64,000 nucleotides of DNA, from NCBI RefSeq assembly GCF_014836715.1, contig NZ_JACSQI010000016.1, forward strand, positions 1 to 64,000, written 5' to 3'. The DNA is from Escherichia whittamii (GTDB lineage: Bacteria; Pseudomonadota; Gammaproteobacteria; Enterobacterales; Enterobacteriaceae). Below the pieces are notes generated by a model that made no database searches, was not told the origin of the DNA, and saw nothing but the letters and a program-made list of their open reading frames with translations. This document shows positions 23,541-32,923 of the stretch, in pieces (position 1 is the stretch's first letter; each line of letters starts with the position of its first letter). Both the position numbers and the translations under genes were made by a program.

Positions 23541-24305
23541 TCATTTCAGCAGACGACGCGCCGCTTCCACCACGATTTTCACCGCATGGCTTTCGGTTTG
23601 TTTCATCGTCTCGGCATTCGGGATCTCTTGCTGAGTGCGGTTAACGATAACGCCCGCCACCATACCCGCACGCAGGCCCTGACTTGCACACATGGTCAAC
23701 AACGTTGCAGATTCCATTTCATAGTTCATCACGCCCATCGCCTGCCACTCTTCCATAGAACCTTTAAAGTGACGAACTACGCGACCAGAGTAAGTATCGT
23801 AACGTTCCTGACCTGGGTAGAAGGTATCAGAAGAAGCAGTCACACCAACGTGGGTGGTGGCGCCAATGGATTTCGCGGCTTCTACCAGTGCAGTCGTACA
23901 TTCGAAATCAGCGACAGCCGGGAACTCCAGCGGTGCGAAGTGCAGGCTCGCGCCATCCAGACGAACAGACGCTGTAGTGACCAGTACATCACCAACATTA
24001 ATATGCGGCTGAATAGCGCCAGTCGTACCGATACGCAGGAAGGTGCGAATGCCCAGCTGTGCCAGTTCTTCAACGGCAATAGAAGTAGACGGGCCGCCGA
24101 TACCGGTAGAGCAGACAATAACAGGTTTACCATCCAGCTCTGCGCGCCAGGTGGTGAATTCGCGGTGAGATGCCAGCTTAACCGGCTTATCCATCAGCGC
24201 GGCGATCTTTTCCACACGATCCGGGTCGCCAGGGACGATGGCAAGCGTAGCCCCTTGTAAATCGTTTTTAGTGAGGCCGAGATGAAAAACATCAGACTTG
24301 GACAT
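23541..24305 (-). CDS. udp: Uridine phosphorylase
   Basis: Udp reversibly phosphorolyses uridine to uracil and ribose 1-phosphate in pyrimidine salvage. From the ATG at 24305, preceded by GAGGAG, it has 254 residues. The PNP/UDP family signatures are the phosphate-binding [13 protein letters not shown] and [16 protein letters not shown], with the ribose-binding [11 protein letters not shown] near residue 195. The C-terminal end (ARRLLK) appears one residue longer than I remember for K-12. Tandem CRP sites lie upstream, as expected for a CRP/CytR-controlled gene. Confidence 0.97.
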   Translation of the reverse strand: MSKSDVFHLGLTKNDLQGATLAIVPGDPDRVEKIAALMDKPVKLASHREFTTWRAELDGKPVIVCSTGIGGPSTSIAVEELAQLGIRTFLRIGTTGAIQPHINVGDVLVTTASVRLDGASLHFAPLEFPAVADFECTTALVEAAKSIGATTHVGVTASSDTFYPGQERYDTYSGRVVRHFKGSMEEWQAMGVMNYEMESATLLTMCASQGLRAGMVAGVIVNRTQQEIPNAETMKQTESHAVKIVVEAARRLLK

Positions 24306-24379
24306 ATACAACTCCTCTGTGAATCGGTTTAGTCAGAAGAAGCAAAAAGACACTTTACCGAAGGGTTTAACATTTTTTC

Positions 24380-24446
24380 GTGATACTCATCACCATGACG
24401 AAAATGCGTTGCATAAATTTACCCGCCAAAAGTGATGCAAATCACA
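24380..24446 (-). promoter_or_regulatory. Tandem CRP sites of the udp promoter (CytR-CRP type)
   Basis: Two CRP-like half-site pairs are visible: GTGATACTCATCAC (24380-24393) and GTGATGCAAATCAC (24432-24445). The first matches the GTGA-N6-TCAC core exactly and so does the second; their centres are 52 bp apart. In E. coli the udp promoter uses two CRP sites with CytR sandwiched between them, and this spacing fits that design. Confidence 0.85.
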
Positions 24447-24566
24447 TAAATCACTCTTCATTCTGCAGGACTGCATAAAAGATGAGCCGATTCAGGCAAT
24501 GTGATTTGTTGCATGCTGACTATAGTTAACATTGCGCAACATTTTTATAAGGGTACGGAGAATACC

Positions 24567-25382
24567 ATGGCAACAACACAACAATCTGGATTTGCACCTG
24601 CTGCATCGCCTCTCGCTTCGACCATCGTTCAGACTCCGGACGACGCGATTGTGGCGGGCTTCACCTCTATCCCTTCGCAAGGGGATAACATGCCTGCTTA
24701 CCATGCCCGCCCAAAGCAGAGCGATGGCCCACTGCCAGTGGTCATTGTAGTGCAAGAAATTTTTGGCGTGCATGAACATATCCGCGATATTTGTCGCCGT
24801 CTGGCGCTGGAGGGGTATCTGGCTATCGCACCAGAACTCTATTTCCGCGAAGGCGATCCGAATGATTTCGCCGATATCCCGACACTGCTCAGTGGTCTGG
24901 TGGCAAAAGTACCTGACTCACAGGTGCTGGCCGATCTTGATCATGTCGCCAGTTGGGCGTCCCGCAACGGCGGCGATGTCCATCGGTTAATGATCACCGG
25001 ATTTTGCTGGGGCGGGCGCATCACCTGGCTGTATGCCGCGCATAATCCACAGTTAAAAGCCGCAGTGGCGTGGTACGGCAAGCTGACGGGCGATAAGTCG
25101 CTGAATTCGCCGAAACAACCTGTTGATATCACAACCGATCTTAACGCGCCGGTTCTCGGCTTATATGGCGGTCAGGATACCAGCATTCCGCAGGAGAGCG
25201 TCGAAACCATGCGCCAGGCGCTGCGGGCAGCGAACGCGAAAGCAGAGATTATCGTGTACCCGGATGCAGGACATGCGTTCAACGCCGATTATCGCCCGAG
25301 CTATCATACTGAATCGGCGAAAGATGGCTGGCAGCGAATGCTGGAATGGTTCAGGCAGTATGGTGGGAAAAAGTCACTGTAA
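24567..25382 (+). CDS. dlhH: Dienelactone hydrolase family protein
   Basis: DlhH (formerly YsgA) is a 271-residue alpha/beta hydrolase of the dienelactone hydrolase family; its natural substrate in E. coli is uncertain. The family's nucleophile elbow has cysteine in place of serine (ITGFCWGGRITWLYA, near residue 150). The acid GLYGGQDTSIP and the histidine in YPDAGHAFNADYRPSYH complete the triad. The ATG at 24567 follows ACGGAG; the open frame continues upstream into the udp control region and is not used. It is convergent with metE. Confidence 0.95.
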   Translation: MATTQQSGFAPAASPLASTIVQTPDDAIVAGFTSIPSQGDNMPAYHARPKQSDGPLPVVIVVQEIFGVHEHIRDICRRLALEGYLAIAPELYFREGDPNDFADIPTLLSGLVAKVPDSQVLADLDHVASWASRNGGDVHRLMITGFCWGGRITWLYAAHNPQLKAAVAWYGKLTGDKSLNSPKQPVDITTDLNAPVLGLYGGQDTSIPQESVETMRQALRAANAKAEIIVYPDAGHAFNADYRPSYHTESAKDGWQRMLEWFRQYGGKKSL

Positions 25383-25392
25383 TGAGAAAAGG

Positions 25393-25413
25393 CCGGGTGG
25401 TGTTGCCACCCGG
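25393..25413. terminator. Bidirectional terminator between dlhH and metE
   Basis: CCGGGTGG (25393-25400) and CCACCCGG (25406-25413) form an 8-bp stem with a 5-nt loop. T-rich stretches follow on both strands, serving the convergent genes dlhH and metE. Confidence 0.82.
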
Positions 25414-25421
25414 TTTGGATT

Positions 25422-27683
25422 TTATCCCCGACGCAAATTCTGCGCCGCCTGCACCATATTCGCCAGTGCCGCGCGGGTTTCTGGCCAGCCGCGCGTTTTC
25501 AGGCCGCAGTCCGGGTTTACCCACAGGCGTTCTGCCGGAATGCGTTTTGCCGCTTTCTTCAGCAGGGATTCAATCCATTCCACGCTCGGTACGTTTGGCG
25601 AGTGAATGTCATAGACGCCTGGACCGATTTCATTCGGATAATCAAACTCTTCGAACGACTCCAGCAACTCCATGTCGGAACGCGAGGTTTCGATAGTGAT
25701 GACGTCTGCATCCAGCGCCGCAATCGAATCCATGATGTCGTTGAACTCGCAATAACACATGTGAGTGTGGATTTGTGTCTCATCCTTCGCCACAGCGGCG
25801 TTGATACGGAAAGCCTCCACGCCCCACTGGAGATAGGCGTCCCAGTCACTACGACGCAGCGGTAAACCTTCGCGCAGTGCCGGTTCGTCAATCTGGATGA
25901 TGCCAATTCCAGCGGCTTCCAGGTCCGCCACTTCATCACGCAGCGCCAGCGCAATCTGTTTAGCGATGGTTTCACGGCTGACATCTTCACGCGGAAACGA
26001 CCAGCAGAGAATCGTCACCGGGCCGGTCAGCATCCCTTTTACCGGTTTGTCGGTCAGCGATTGGGCGAACGATGCCCACTCAACGGTGATCGGCGCCGGG
26101 CGGCTAACGTCACCAATGACAATCGGCGGCTTCACGCAGCGGGAACCGTAGCTCTGTACCCAACCGTTTTGCGTAAAGACAAAACCATCCAGGTGCTCGC
26201 CAAAGTATTCCACCATGTCATTACGTTCAGCTTCGCCATGCACCAGCACATCCAGACCTAAACGTTCCTGCTCAACAATGGCCTGCTTGATATGTTCCGC
26301 AATGCCCGTGCGGTAGTTATTGGCGTCGAGATTACCCTTTTTGAAATCCAGACGCAGGGTACGAATTTCTGTGGTTTGCGGGAAGGAGCCAATAGTCGTG
26401 GTCGGCCATGCGGGCAGTTTAAAACGCGCACGCTGGGCTTCAGCACGCACTTCATAAACATTCGCACGCTGACTGTCCTGGGCGGTGATCGCCGCCAGAC
26501 GCTTTTCTACTGCCGGATTATGTACACGAGTAGAGTGACGACGCGCCTGAATCGGAGCGCTCCACTCTGCCAGAGCTGCCGTGTTACCACTGTTCAACGC
26601 ATCGCGCAGCAGCGCCAGTTCGTGACATTTTTGCAGGGCGAAGGCAAACCAGCTTTTTACTTCTGCATCAAGACGCGTTTCCACGCTCAGGTCGATGGGG
26701 CTGTGCAGCAACGAGCAGGAAGAAGCGACCCACAAATCACGTTTGCCGACAATGTCCTTAATTTGCGCATATTTCTCGGTGAGATCGGCACGCCAGACGT
26801 TACGACCATTGATAAGGCCAGCAGACAGCAGCCAGTCAGAAGGCAGGCGCTTGTGCAGTTCTGCTACATCATCTTTTCCATGAACGAGGTCGACATGCAG
26901 CCCCTGAACAGGCAGCGCCGTAATCGTGTCGAGGTTTGGCGTTACACCTTCAAAATAGGTGGTCAGCAGCAGTTTCGCCTGCCCCTGCAGTGCATCGTAA
27001 GCGGGTTTGTATGCGTCCAGCCACGCTTGTGGCAGTTCCAGTACCAGCGCAGGTTCGTCGATCTGTACCCACTCAATACCGCGTTTTGCCAGTTCTGCCA
27101 GAACCTGCTGATAAACCGGCAGGATGTCGTTCAGCAGGCTCAGGCGATCAAACTGCTCACCTTTCACTTTACCCAGCCACAGGTAGGTAATCGGCCCCAG
27201 CAGCACAGGCTTGACCTTGTGGCCCAGCGCCAGCGCCTCATCCACTTCCTCCAGCAACTGAGTCCAGGTCAGTTTGAACTGCTGCCCTTTAACGAACTCC
27301 GGCACCATGTAGTGATAGTTGGTGTTAAACCATTTGGTCATTTCCGCCGCCGCAGCAGGTTCGCCAGTCGGCGCACGCCCACGACCAATACGGAACAAGG
27401 TGTCGATATCCACCGAACCATCTTTGTTCTGATGACGCGGAGGAACGTTACCCAGCAGCAGGCTGGTGGTCAGAACATGATCGTACCAGGCAAAATCGCC
27501 CACTGGCAGCAGGTCGATACCCGCTTGCTTTTGTTGATCCCAGTGACGAGCACGTAATTCACGCCCTACTGCCAGCAGTTCTTCACGCGTGGAGTTCCCC
27601 GCCCAATAACTCTCTTGCGCTTTTTTCAGCTCGCGACGCAGGCCAACGCGAGGGAAACCGAGGGTGTGATTAAGAGTTGTCAT
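25422..27683 (-). CDS. metE: Cobalamin-independent methionine synthase
   Basis: MetE transfers the methyl group of 5-methyltetrahydropteroyl-triglutamate directly to homocysteine, the last step of methionine synthesis when B12 is absent. The 753-residue protein has the duplicated beta-barrel layout. Zinc and homocysteine ligands are in [13 protein letters not shown] and the C-terminal [13 protein letters not shown], and [14 protein letters not shown] is also seen. It is divergent from metR. MetJ boxes lie within 31 bp of the start, so methionine repression and MetR activation are both expected. Confidence 0.98.
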   Translation of the reverse strand: MTTLNHTLGFPRVGLRRELKKAQESYWAGNSTREELLAVGRELRARHWDQQKQAGIDLLPVGDFAWYDHVLTTSLLLGNVPPRHQNKDGSVDIDTLFRIGRGRAPTGEPAAAAEMTKWFNTNYHYMVPEFVKGQQFKLTWTQLLEEVDEALALGHKVKPVLLGPITYLWLGKVKGEQFDRLSLLNDILPVYQQVLAELAKRGIEWVQIDEPALVLELPQAWLDAYKPAYDALQGQAKLLLTTYFEGVTPNLDTITALPVQGLHVDLVHGKDDVAELHKRLPSDWLLSAGLINGRNVWRADLTEKYAQIKDIVGKRDLWVASSCSLLHSPIDLSVETRLDAEVKSWFAFALQKCHELALLRDALNSGNTAALAEWSAPIQARRHSTRVHNPAVEKRLAAITAQDSQRANVYEVRAEAQRARFKLPAWPTTTIGSFPQTTEIRTLRLDFKKGNLDANNYRTGIAEHIKQAIVEQERLGLDVLVHGEAERNDMVEYFGEHLDGFVFTQNGWVQSYGSRCVKPPIVIGDVSRPAPITVEWASFAQSLTDKPVKGMLTGPVTILCWSFPREDVSRETIAKQIALALRDEVADLEAAGIGIIQIDEPALREGLPLRRSDWDAYLQWGVEAFRINAAVAKDETQIHTHMCYCEFNDIMDSIAALDADVITIETSRSDMELLESFEEFDYPNEIGPGVYDIHSPNVPSVEWIESLLKKAAKRIPAERLWVNPDCGLKTRGWPETRAALANMVQAAQNLRRG

Positions 27684-27713
27684 TATATGCCCCTTGTGGA
27701 ATTTTTAGTATTT

Positions 27714-27737
27714 AGACGTCCAGATGTTTACACATCC
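27714..27737. promoter_or_regulatory. MetJ operator: three tandem met boxes
   Basis: Three adjacent 8-mers, AGACGTCC, AGATGTTT and ACACATCC, resemble the met-box consensus AGACGTCT. They lie in the metE-metR gap. MetJ bound with S-adenosylmethionine would repress metE, and probably metR, from here. Confidence 0.88.
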
Positions 27738-27788
27738 ATATTTGCCAGTTACTGTATATTCCTCAAGCGCAAATTATTCATGCCGAAG

Positions 27789-27801
27789 TGAAGGACTTTC
27801 A
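27789..27801. promoter_or_regulatory. Candidate MetR site overlapping the metR start
   Basis: TGAAGGACTTTCA fits the MetR consensus TGAA-N5-TTCA exactly. It covers the metR ribosome-binding site and the first base of its ATG, so MetR bound here could limit its own expression. The overlap with a purine-rich ribosome-binding site makes a chance match possible. Confidence 0.5.
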
Positions 27802-28754
27802 TGATCGAAGTAAAACACCTGAAAACGCTACAAGCGTTGCGGAACTGCGGCTCGCTCGCAGCCGCTGCGGCGACGTTGCATCAGACGCAATCCGCCCTGT
27901 CTCACCAGTTTAGCGATCTGGAACAACGCCTTGGTTTCCGGCTATTTGTGCGTAAAAGCCAGCCGCTACGCTTTACACCGCAGGGGGAAATCCTGTTGCA
28001 ACTGGCAAACCAGGTACTGCCGCAAATCAGTCAGGCACTGCAAGCCTGCAATGAACCGCAGCAGACGCGCCTGCGCATTGCCATCGAGTGTCATAGCTGT
28101 ATTCAGTGGCTGACGCCTGCGTTAGAAAATTTCCATAAGAACTGGCCGCAGGTTGAGATGGATTTTAAATCGGGCGTAACGTTTGACCCGCAGCCCGCAT
28201 TGCAACAGGGCGAACTGGATCTGGTGATGACCTCCGATATTCTGCCGCGCAGTGGCCTGCATTATTCGCCGATGTTCGATTATGAAGTGCGTCTGGTATT
28301 AGCTCCTGACCATCCACTGGCGGCAAAAACGCGTATTACACCGGAAGATCTCGCCAGCGAGACGCTGCTGATTTATCCGGTGCAGCGCAGCCGACTCGAC
28401 GTCTGGCGCCATTTTCTGCAGCCCGCAGGCGTTAGCCCGTCGCTGAAAAGCGTCGATAACACCTTATTGTTGATTCAGATGGTTGCCGCGCGGATGGGCA
28501 TTGCCGCCCTGCCGCATTGGGTGGTGGAGAGTTTTGAGCGCCAGGGTCTGGTAGTAACCAAAACCCTGGGTGAAGGCTTGTGGAGCCGACTGTACGCCGC
28601 AGTGCGCGATGGCGAGCAGCGTCAGCCGATTACGGAAGCGTTTATTCGCTCGGCACGCAATCACGCCTGCGATCATCTGCCGTTTGTGAAGAGCGCGGAG
28701 CGACCCACTTACGATGCACCCACAGTGAGGCCAGGATCACCAGCGCGCCTGTAA
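27801..28754 (+). CDS. metR: LysR-type regulator of methionine synthesis, MetR
   Basis: MetR activates metE, metH and other genes, using homocysteine as co-effector. The 317-residue protein has the LysR N-terminal helix-turn-helix ([40 protein letters not shown]) and a periplasmic-binding-protein-like effector domain. The start follows AAGGA. Its last 113 nt overlap the convergent bioP gene, so the C-terminal residues are encoded opposite those of bioP; both frames match the E. coli proteins. Confidence 0.96.
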   Translation: MIEVKHLKTLQALRNCGSLAAAAATLHQTQSALSHQFSDLEQRLGFRLFVRKSQPLRFTPQGEILLQLANQVLPQISQALQACNEPQQTRLRIAIECHSCIQWLTPALENFHKNWPQVEMDFKSGVTFDPQPALQQGELDLVMTSDILPRSGLHYSPMFDYEVRLVLAPDHPLAAKTRITPEDLASETLLIYPVQRSRLDVWRHFLQPAGVSPSLKSVDNTLLLIQMVAARMGIAALPHWVVESFERQGLVVTKTLGEGLWSRLYAAVRDGEQRQPITEAFIRSARNHACDHLPFVKSAERPTYDAPTVRPGSPARL

Positions 28755-29541
28755 TAAACGTTGGCCAGTGCGGCTGTTGGTGCCAGATAGCCAGGTTAAC
28801 CAGCAGCCCTGCCGGAACATGCATATTATTCATAATGCCCAGCGTTCCGGCGTCAACCTGAGTCGCGCCGTAGTTCCACATAAAGTAGCCAATACCGGAA
28901 GCCACCACGCCAAGAAACACCAGAATGCCCCATTGCAGCGTGGTTTGCGGCATTTTCTGCGCATTACCCAGCAATGACCATGCAATCACCGCCACCAGGA
29001 ACGCGCCGAGATAGAACCACGCAAAGGCGTTGTGCTGCGGCATCGGGCGAGTTTCCATCAGGCGTTTGTAACCCACCATGCCGATGGCAAAAGTGATATT
29101 GGAGAGTTGCACCAGCAGCAGGCCAGTCCAGAAATGGTTGGTGACTTGATCGTAACGAATAATTCCGGCGCCAATCACCGCCAGCAAGGCGCTAAAGGCA
29201 TAGCCCCAGCGCAGACGGCGCTTGCTCATAATGTCATAAATCAGCGTGATGTAGAGCGGTGTCAGCACGGTAAACAATAGCAGCTCGGAAACCGTCAGGT
29301 AGAGATAAGCACGGAAACTCAGCATATACATCACGCCAAGCTGCATCGCGCCCACCAGCATATACAGGCCGACCGTTTTCAGGCTATTACCACGGGTGCG
29401 CAGAAACGGCAGGAAAACGAGCGCCGCCAGCCCAACGCGCACCAGCACCGCAAAATAGCTGTCGACGTGGCCCGCAAGGTACTCGCCATAAAAACTAAAG
29501 GAGAAGGCCCACAGGATAGTGGTGATGATAAGTAGCGCCAC
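28642..29541 (-). CDS. bioP: Biotin transporter BioP (YigM)
   Basis: BioP is an inner-membrane protein of the EamA/carboxylate-amino acid-amine family and the E. coli biotin importer. The 299-residue sequence shows about ten hydrophobic spans in two repeats, with a charged C-terminal tail ([19 protein letters not shown]) in the cytoplasm. It is convergent with metR and overlaps its 3' end by 113 nt. Confidence 0.94.
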   Translation of the reverse strand: MALLIITTILWAFSFSFYGEYLAGHVDSYFAVLVRVGLAALVFLPFLRTRGNSLKTVGLYMLVGAMQLGVMYMLSFRAYLYLTVSELLLFTVLTPLYITLIYDIMSKRRLRWGYAFSALLAVIGAGIIRYDQVTNHFWTGLLLVQLSNITFAIGMVGYKRLMETRPMPQHNAFAWFYLGAFLVAVIAWSLLGNAQKMPQTTLQWGILVFLGVVASGIGYFMWNYGATQVDAGTLGIMNNMHVPAGLLVNLAIWHQQPHWPTFITGALVILASLWVHRKWVAPRSSQTADDRRRDCVPSE

Positions 29542-29616
29542 AATGGAAAACTCTTTGATTAACGAGTATCCATTGTAGCGAAGTATCAGGTTGACAACTG
29601 ACCAAATAAAGAACTG

Positions 29617-30417
29617 TTACGATAAATAGAGCTTACGCAGATAATGCGGCACCGCGTCTTCGGCGTTGGTACCAATCACTTCCAGTTCCGGATGCAGATC
29701 TTTCAGTCGTTGATGCGCACTGCCCATGATGCAGCCTTTACCCGCCATCGACAGCATTTCGGCGTCGTTCATTCCATCACCAAAGGCAATGCAATCATGC
29801 AGGCTGTAGCCCAGTTTCTTCGCTACCGCTTCCAGGGCATGGCCTTTTGAAACGCCGCCAGCCATGACTTCCAGGCAGGTTAAGGTTGAGAAACTGACGT
29901 TGACGCGATCGCCCCAGCGAGCGTTAATCGCCTGCTCCAGCGGCAGCAGTTTTTCATGGGAATCACTGGTGAAGAACACTTTGCTGACGCCTTCTGGTTC
30001 CAGCAATCCCGGCTCATACAGCGCGTAATTGAACACCGCTTCTTTGAAAAAGCGCATCTCCTCCGGGCGGTGGCGATTCATAAACCATTCATCATCACGA
30101 TAAACGTTAGTAATGATCTCCGGGTTGTCGTTGACCACACCAAACAGGTCGCTGGCAATGTCGCGATCCAGGTTATGAGCAAAAATCAGATTGCCATCCA
30201 GATCGTGAACGCGCGCGCCGTTGGAGGTGATCATGTAAGACTTAATCTCCAGATTATCGCGAATTTGCCCCACATCGACGTGGTGGCGACCGGTCGCAAA
30301 CACAAAGTTGATGCCGCGCGCGGTAAGTAGCTTCAGCGTTTCTTTGGCGTAAGGGGATAACGTATGGTCGGGAGAAAGTAACGTGCCATCTAAATCAGAC
30401 GCAACAACCTGGTACAT
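29617..30417 (-). CDS. yigL: HAD-family phosphatase YigL
   Basis: YigL is a Cof-type haloacid-dehalogenase phosphatase acting on pyridoxal phosphate and some sugar phosphates. From the ATG at 30417 it has 266 residues; the open frame upstream lies inside pldB. HAD motifs are visible in order: VASDLDGTLL (motif I, nucleophile Asp), FATGRHH (motif II), SKGHALEAV (motif III lysine) and IAFGDGMNDAEML (motif IV). In enteric bacteria the sRNA SgrS stabilises a pldB-yigL mRNA in sugar-phosphate stress, which fits the pldB-yigL order with a 7-nt gap here. Confidence 0.95.
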   Translation of the reverse strand: MYQVVASDLDGTLLSPDHTLSPYAKETLKLLTARGINFVFATGRHHVDVGQIRDNLEIKSYMITSNGARVHDLDGNLIFAHNLDRDIASDLFGVVNDNPEIITNVYRDDEWFMNRHRPEEMRFFKEAVFNYALYEPGLLEPEGVSKVFFTSDSHEKLLPLEQAINARWGDRVNVSFSTLTCLEVMAGGVSKGHALEAVAKKLGYSLHDCIAFGDGMNDAEMLSMAGKGCIMGSAHQRLKDLHPELEVIGTNAEDAVPHYLRKLYLS

Positions 30418-30424
30418 AAGAAAT

Positions 30425-31447
30425 TTAAACCTCTGTAGAGCGGTTTCCGCTGGGTGAGTTATGCCTGTTGAAAAATTCAACGATGGCGTGGAGCGCGACT
30501 GAGCGCATTGCGTCCTTTTCAAAAAGGATCTCGTGGTACGCACCTTTAATTACCAACGGTCGGCCTCCTTCTACAGGATGGCCCGCGGTGGCGCGAAGTT
30601 CACAAAAACGGTCATGCATGTGGTTATCCACCACGCGCTCTTCTTCAGCCTGCAAAAGCAGCGTTGGCGTGGCGTCATCACCTACTCCGGCTAACACCTG
30701 TTCTCCGGCCAGAATACTTTCGCGTACCCAATGGTAGGTCGGCCCACCGACGCGAATCGTTGGGTCATCAGCATAGAAGCGTAGATTGCGCTGATATCGC
30801 TGTCTGCTGTGAGTAAGCACGTTGATGGCAAACGGCAAGGCGCGCCAGCGCCCGGTGCCTATTGCATATCCATCGCGAAAACGTGGGTGCGCTTCGGCCC
30901 AGTTTAGGATCTGCCGCGCCATAAATGACGGCATGCGAATCACAATGCCGAACATTGGCGCGGTCAGTGCAATGGCATCGCACACGCCAGGGTGGCGTTG
31001 CAGAAACAGTGTGGAGATTGCGCCGCCCATCGAGTGGGCCAGTATATAGCGTTTACGCCACGGACCTGGCTGGACCTCTTGTTGCCAGAATGCCGCCAGA
31101 TCATCAACATAATCATCAAAGCGATTAACATGCCCGAGATGCGGATCGGCTAACAGACGACCAGAACGCCCTTGCCCGCGATGGTCGATGATTAATACGT
31201 CAAATCCCAGGTGAAACAGGTCGTAGGCCAGCTCCGCATATTTTACGTAGCTCTCAATACGCCCCGGGCAGATGACAACCACCCGGTCATGGTGCTGCGC
31301 GCGAAAACGGACAAAGCGCACCGGAATGTCATCCACACCAGTAAACTCTGCTTCATCACGTTGACGCCAGAAGTCAGTCAGCGGTCCCATGGTAAAAGCA
31401 GCAAACGCTTTTTCTCTTGTTTCCCAGTCTTTTTGCTGCTGAAACAT
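30425..31447 (-). CDS. pldB: Lysophospholipase L2
   Basis: PldB is an alpha/beta hydrolase of the inner membrane that removes the acyl chain of lysophospholipids. The 340-residue protein has the serine nucleophile elbow YILAHSMGGAIS near residue 140, and a late histidine in KGAYHEILFEKD. It is cotranscribed with yigL, which begins 7 nt after its end, and is divergent from rhtB. Confidence 0.95.
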   Translation of the reverse strand: MFQQQKDWETREKAFAAFTMGPLTDFWRQRDEAEFTGVDDIPVRFVRFRAQHHDRVVVICPGRIESYVKYAELAYDLFHLGFDVLIIDHRGQGRSGRLLADPHLGHVNRFDDYVDDLAAFWQQEVQPGPWRKRYILAHSMGGAISTLFLQRHPGVCDAIALTAPMFGIVIRMPSFMARQILNWAEAHPRFRDGYAIGTGRWRALPFAINVLTHSRQRYQRNLRFYADDPTIRVGGPTYHWVRESILAGEQVLAGVGDDATPTLLLQAEEERVVDNHMHDRFCELRATAGHPVEGGRPLVIKGAYHEILFEKDAMRSVALHAIVEFFNRHNSPSGNRSTEV

Positions 31448-31557
31448 CGGGTAATCTGCCTCTTAAACCACGTAAAATCGTTTTTTTAAGCGTGCCTGAC
31501 ACAACGCTGCGACAGTAGCGTATTGTGGCACAAAAATAGACACACCGGGAGTTCATC

Positions 31558-32178
31558 ATGACTTTAGAATGGTGGTTTGCTTACTTGCTGACATCGATCA
31601 TTTTAAGCCTGTCGCCAGGCTCTGGCGCAATCAACACCATGACCACTTCCCTCAACCACGGCTATCGTGGTGCAGTGGCGTCTATTGCTGGTTTACAAAC
31701 TGGGCTGGCGATTCATATTGTGCTGGTTGGCGTGGGATTGGGGACGCTATTTTCCCGCTCGGTTATTGCTTTTGAAGTGTTGAAGTGGGCGGGAGCGGCT
31801 TACCTGATTTGGCTGGGAGTCCAGCAGTGGCGCGCCGCTGGTGCAATTGACCTCAAATCGCTGACTCCGACCCAATCACGGCGTCATCTGTACCAACGAG
31901 CCGTATTTGTGAATCTCACCAATCCCAAAAGTATTGTTTTTCTGGCAGCGCTATTTCCGCAATTCATCATGCCACAGCAGCCGCAAGTTATGCAGTATAT
32001 CGTGCTCGGCGTCACCACCATTGTAGTCGATATTATTGTGATGATCGGTTACGCCACGCTCGCCCAACGGATCGCACTCTGGATTAAAGGGCCGAAACAA
32101 ATGAAGGCATTGAATAAGATTTTCGGCTCGCTGTTTATGCTGGTAGGGGCGCTGTTGGCATCGGCGAGACATGCCTGA
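31558..32178 (+). CDS. rhtB: Homoserine/homoserine lactone efflux protein RhtB
   Basis: RhtB is a six-span LysE-type exporter giving resistance to homoserine and related compounds. The 206-residue protein starts with the family signature [14 protein letters not shown] and contains [20 protein letters not shown] near residue 120, the typical N-P-K motif. GGGAG precedes the ATG. It is convergent with rhtC, its paralogue, across a REP sequence. Confidence 0.96.
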   Translation: MTLEWWFAYLLTSIILSLSPGSGAINTMTTSLNHGYRGAVASIAGLQTGLAIHIVLVGVGLGTLFSRSVIAFEVLKWAGAAYLIWLGVQQWRAAGAIDLKSLTPTQSRRHLYQRAVFVNLTNPKSIVFLAALFPQFIMPQQPQVMQYIVLGVTTIVVDIIVMIGYATLAQRIALWIKGPKQMKALNKIFGSLFMLVGALLASARHA

Positions 32179-32185
32179 AAAATAA

Positions 32186-32220
32186 TGTCGGATGCGGCGT
32201 AAACGCCTTATCCGACCTAC
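32186..32220. repeat. REP unit between rhtB and rhtC
   Basis: A single palindromic unit, TGTCGGATGCGGCG...CGCCTTATCCGAC, lies between the convergent paralogues and may act as a bidirectional 3'-end stabiliser. Confidence 0.85.
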
Positions 32221-32239
32221 TCTGATGATGCGTCTGGCA

Positions 32240-32860
32240 TCAACGCGAAATAATCAAATGAATGCCAAATCCGGCAAATAACGCTCCGGCAAAACCATCA
32301 ATCCACTTCGCCAGACGCTGATAACCCTGGCGCATTTTCGGCAGGGCAAACAGGCTAGCAACAACGGTAAACCACGCCAGCGTTTCGACAATAATTAGAG
32401 CGAAAATACCCCAGCGCGCGGTGGCGCCAACATTATCGCCGACAAACAGTGAGAACACCGAACCAAAGTAGATAATCGCTTTCGGATTCGCGAGATTGGT
32501 CAGTAAGCCTTTCAGGAAACTGCGCCCGCTTTTCGCCAGCTCAACCTGTGGCGCAGGTGCAGAAACGACTTCTTTTTTCAGTGCGCCACGCAGCATCTGG
32601 TAGCCCATCCAGCAGAGATACAGGCCACCACCAACCATAATGAGCGTATGCAACCAGGCCATTTTTTCGATAATCAAATGCAGGCCAAGCAGCGCGATCC
32701 CTGCCCAGACCATTACGCCACAGGTAATGCCCAGCACGCCCATCATCGCTTCTTTACGCGAACGGCTAACGGCAGTTTGAGAGACAAAAAAGAAATCGGG
32801 ACCGGGGCTCATAAGCGCCACGATGTGCACCATGGCAACGGTGAGGAATAACATCAACAT
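32240..32860 (-). CDS. rhtC: Threonine efflux protein RhtC
   Basis: RhtC exports threonine. It is 206 residues with six predicted spans and the LysE-family signatures ALMSPGPDFFFVSQTA at the N-terminus and GLLTNLANPKAIIYFGSVF near residue 115. It is the paralogue of the adjacent convergent rhtB. Downstream of recQ by 63 nt on the same strand, it may share that transcript. Confidence 0.96.
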   Translation of the reverse strand: MLMLFLTVAMVHIVALMSPGPDFFFVSQTAVSRSRKEAMMGVLGITCGVMVWAGIALLGLHLIIEKMAWLHTLIMVGGGLYLCWMGYQMLRGALKKEVVSAPAPQVELAKSGRSFLKGLLTNLANPKAIIYFGSVFSLFVGDNVGATARWGIFALIIVETLAWFTVVASLFALPKMRQGYQRLAKWIDGFAGALFAGFGIHLIISR

Positions 32861-32923
32861 ACAATTGACTCGCGGGGAAAACGTTTACGGAATCTTCATC
32901 CTGGCACTTTTTTATGCCGCTGA

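Noticed and set aside
26292-27557. A 421-codon plus-strand open frame opposite metE
   Set aside because: metE is an unmistakable full-length gene on the other strand. The long antisense frame arises from its codon bias and shows no known protein features.
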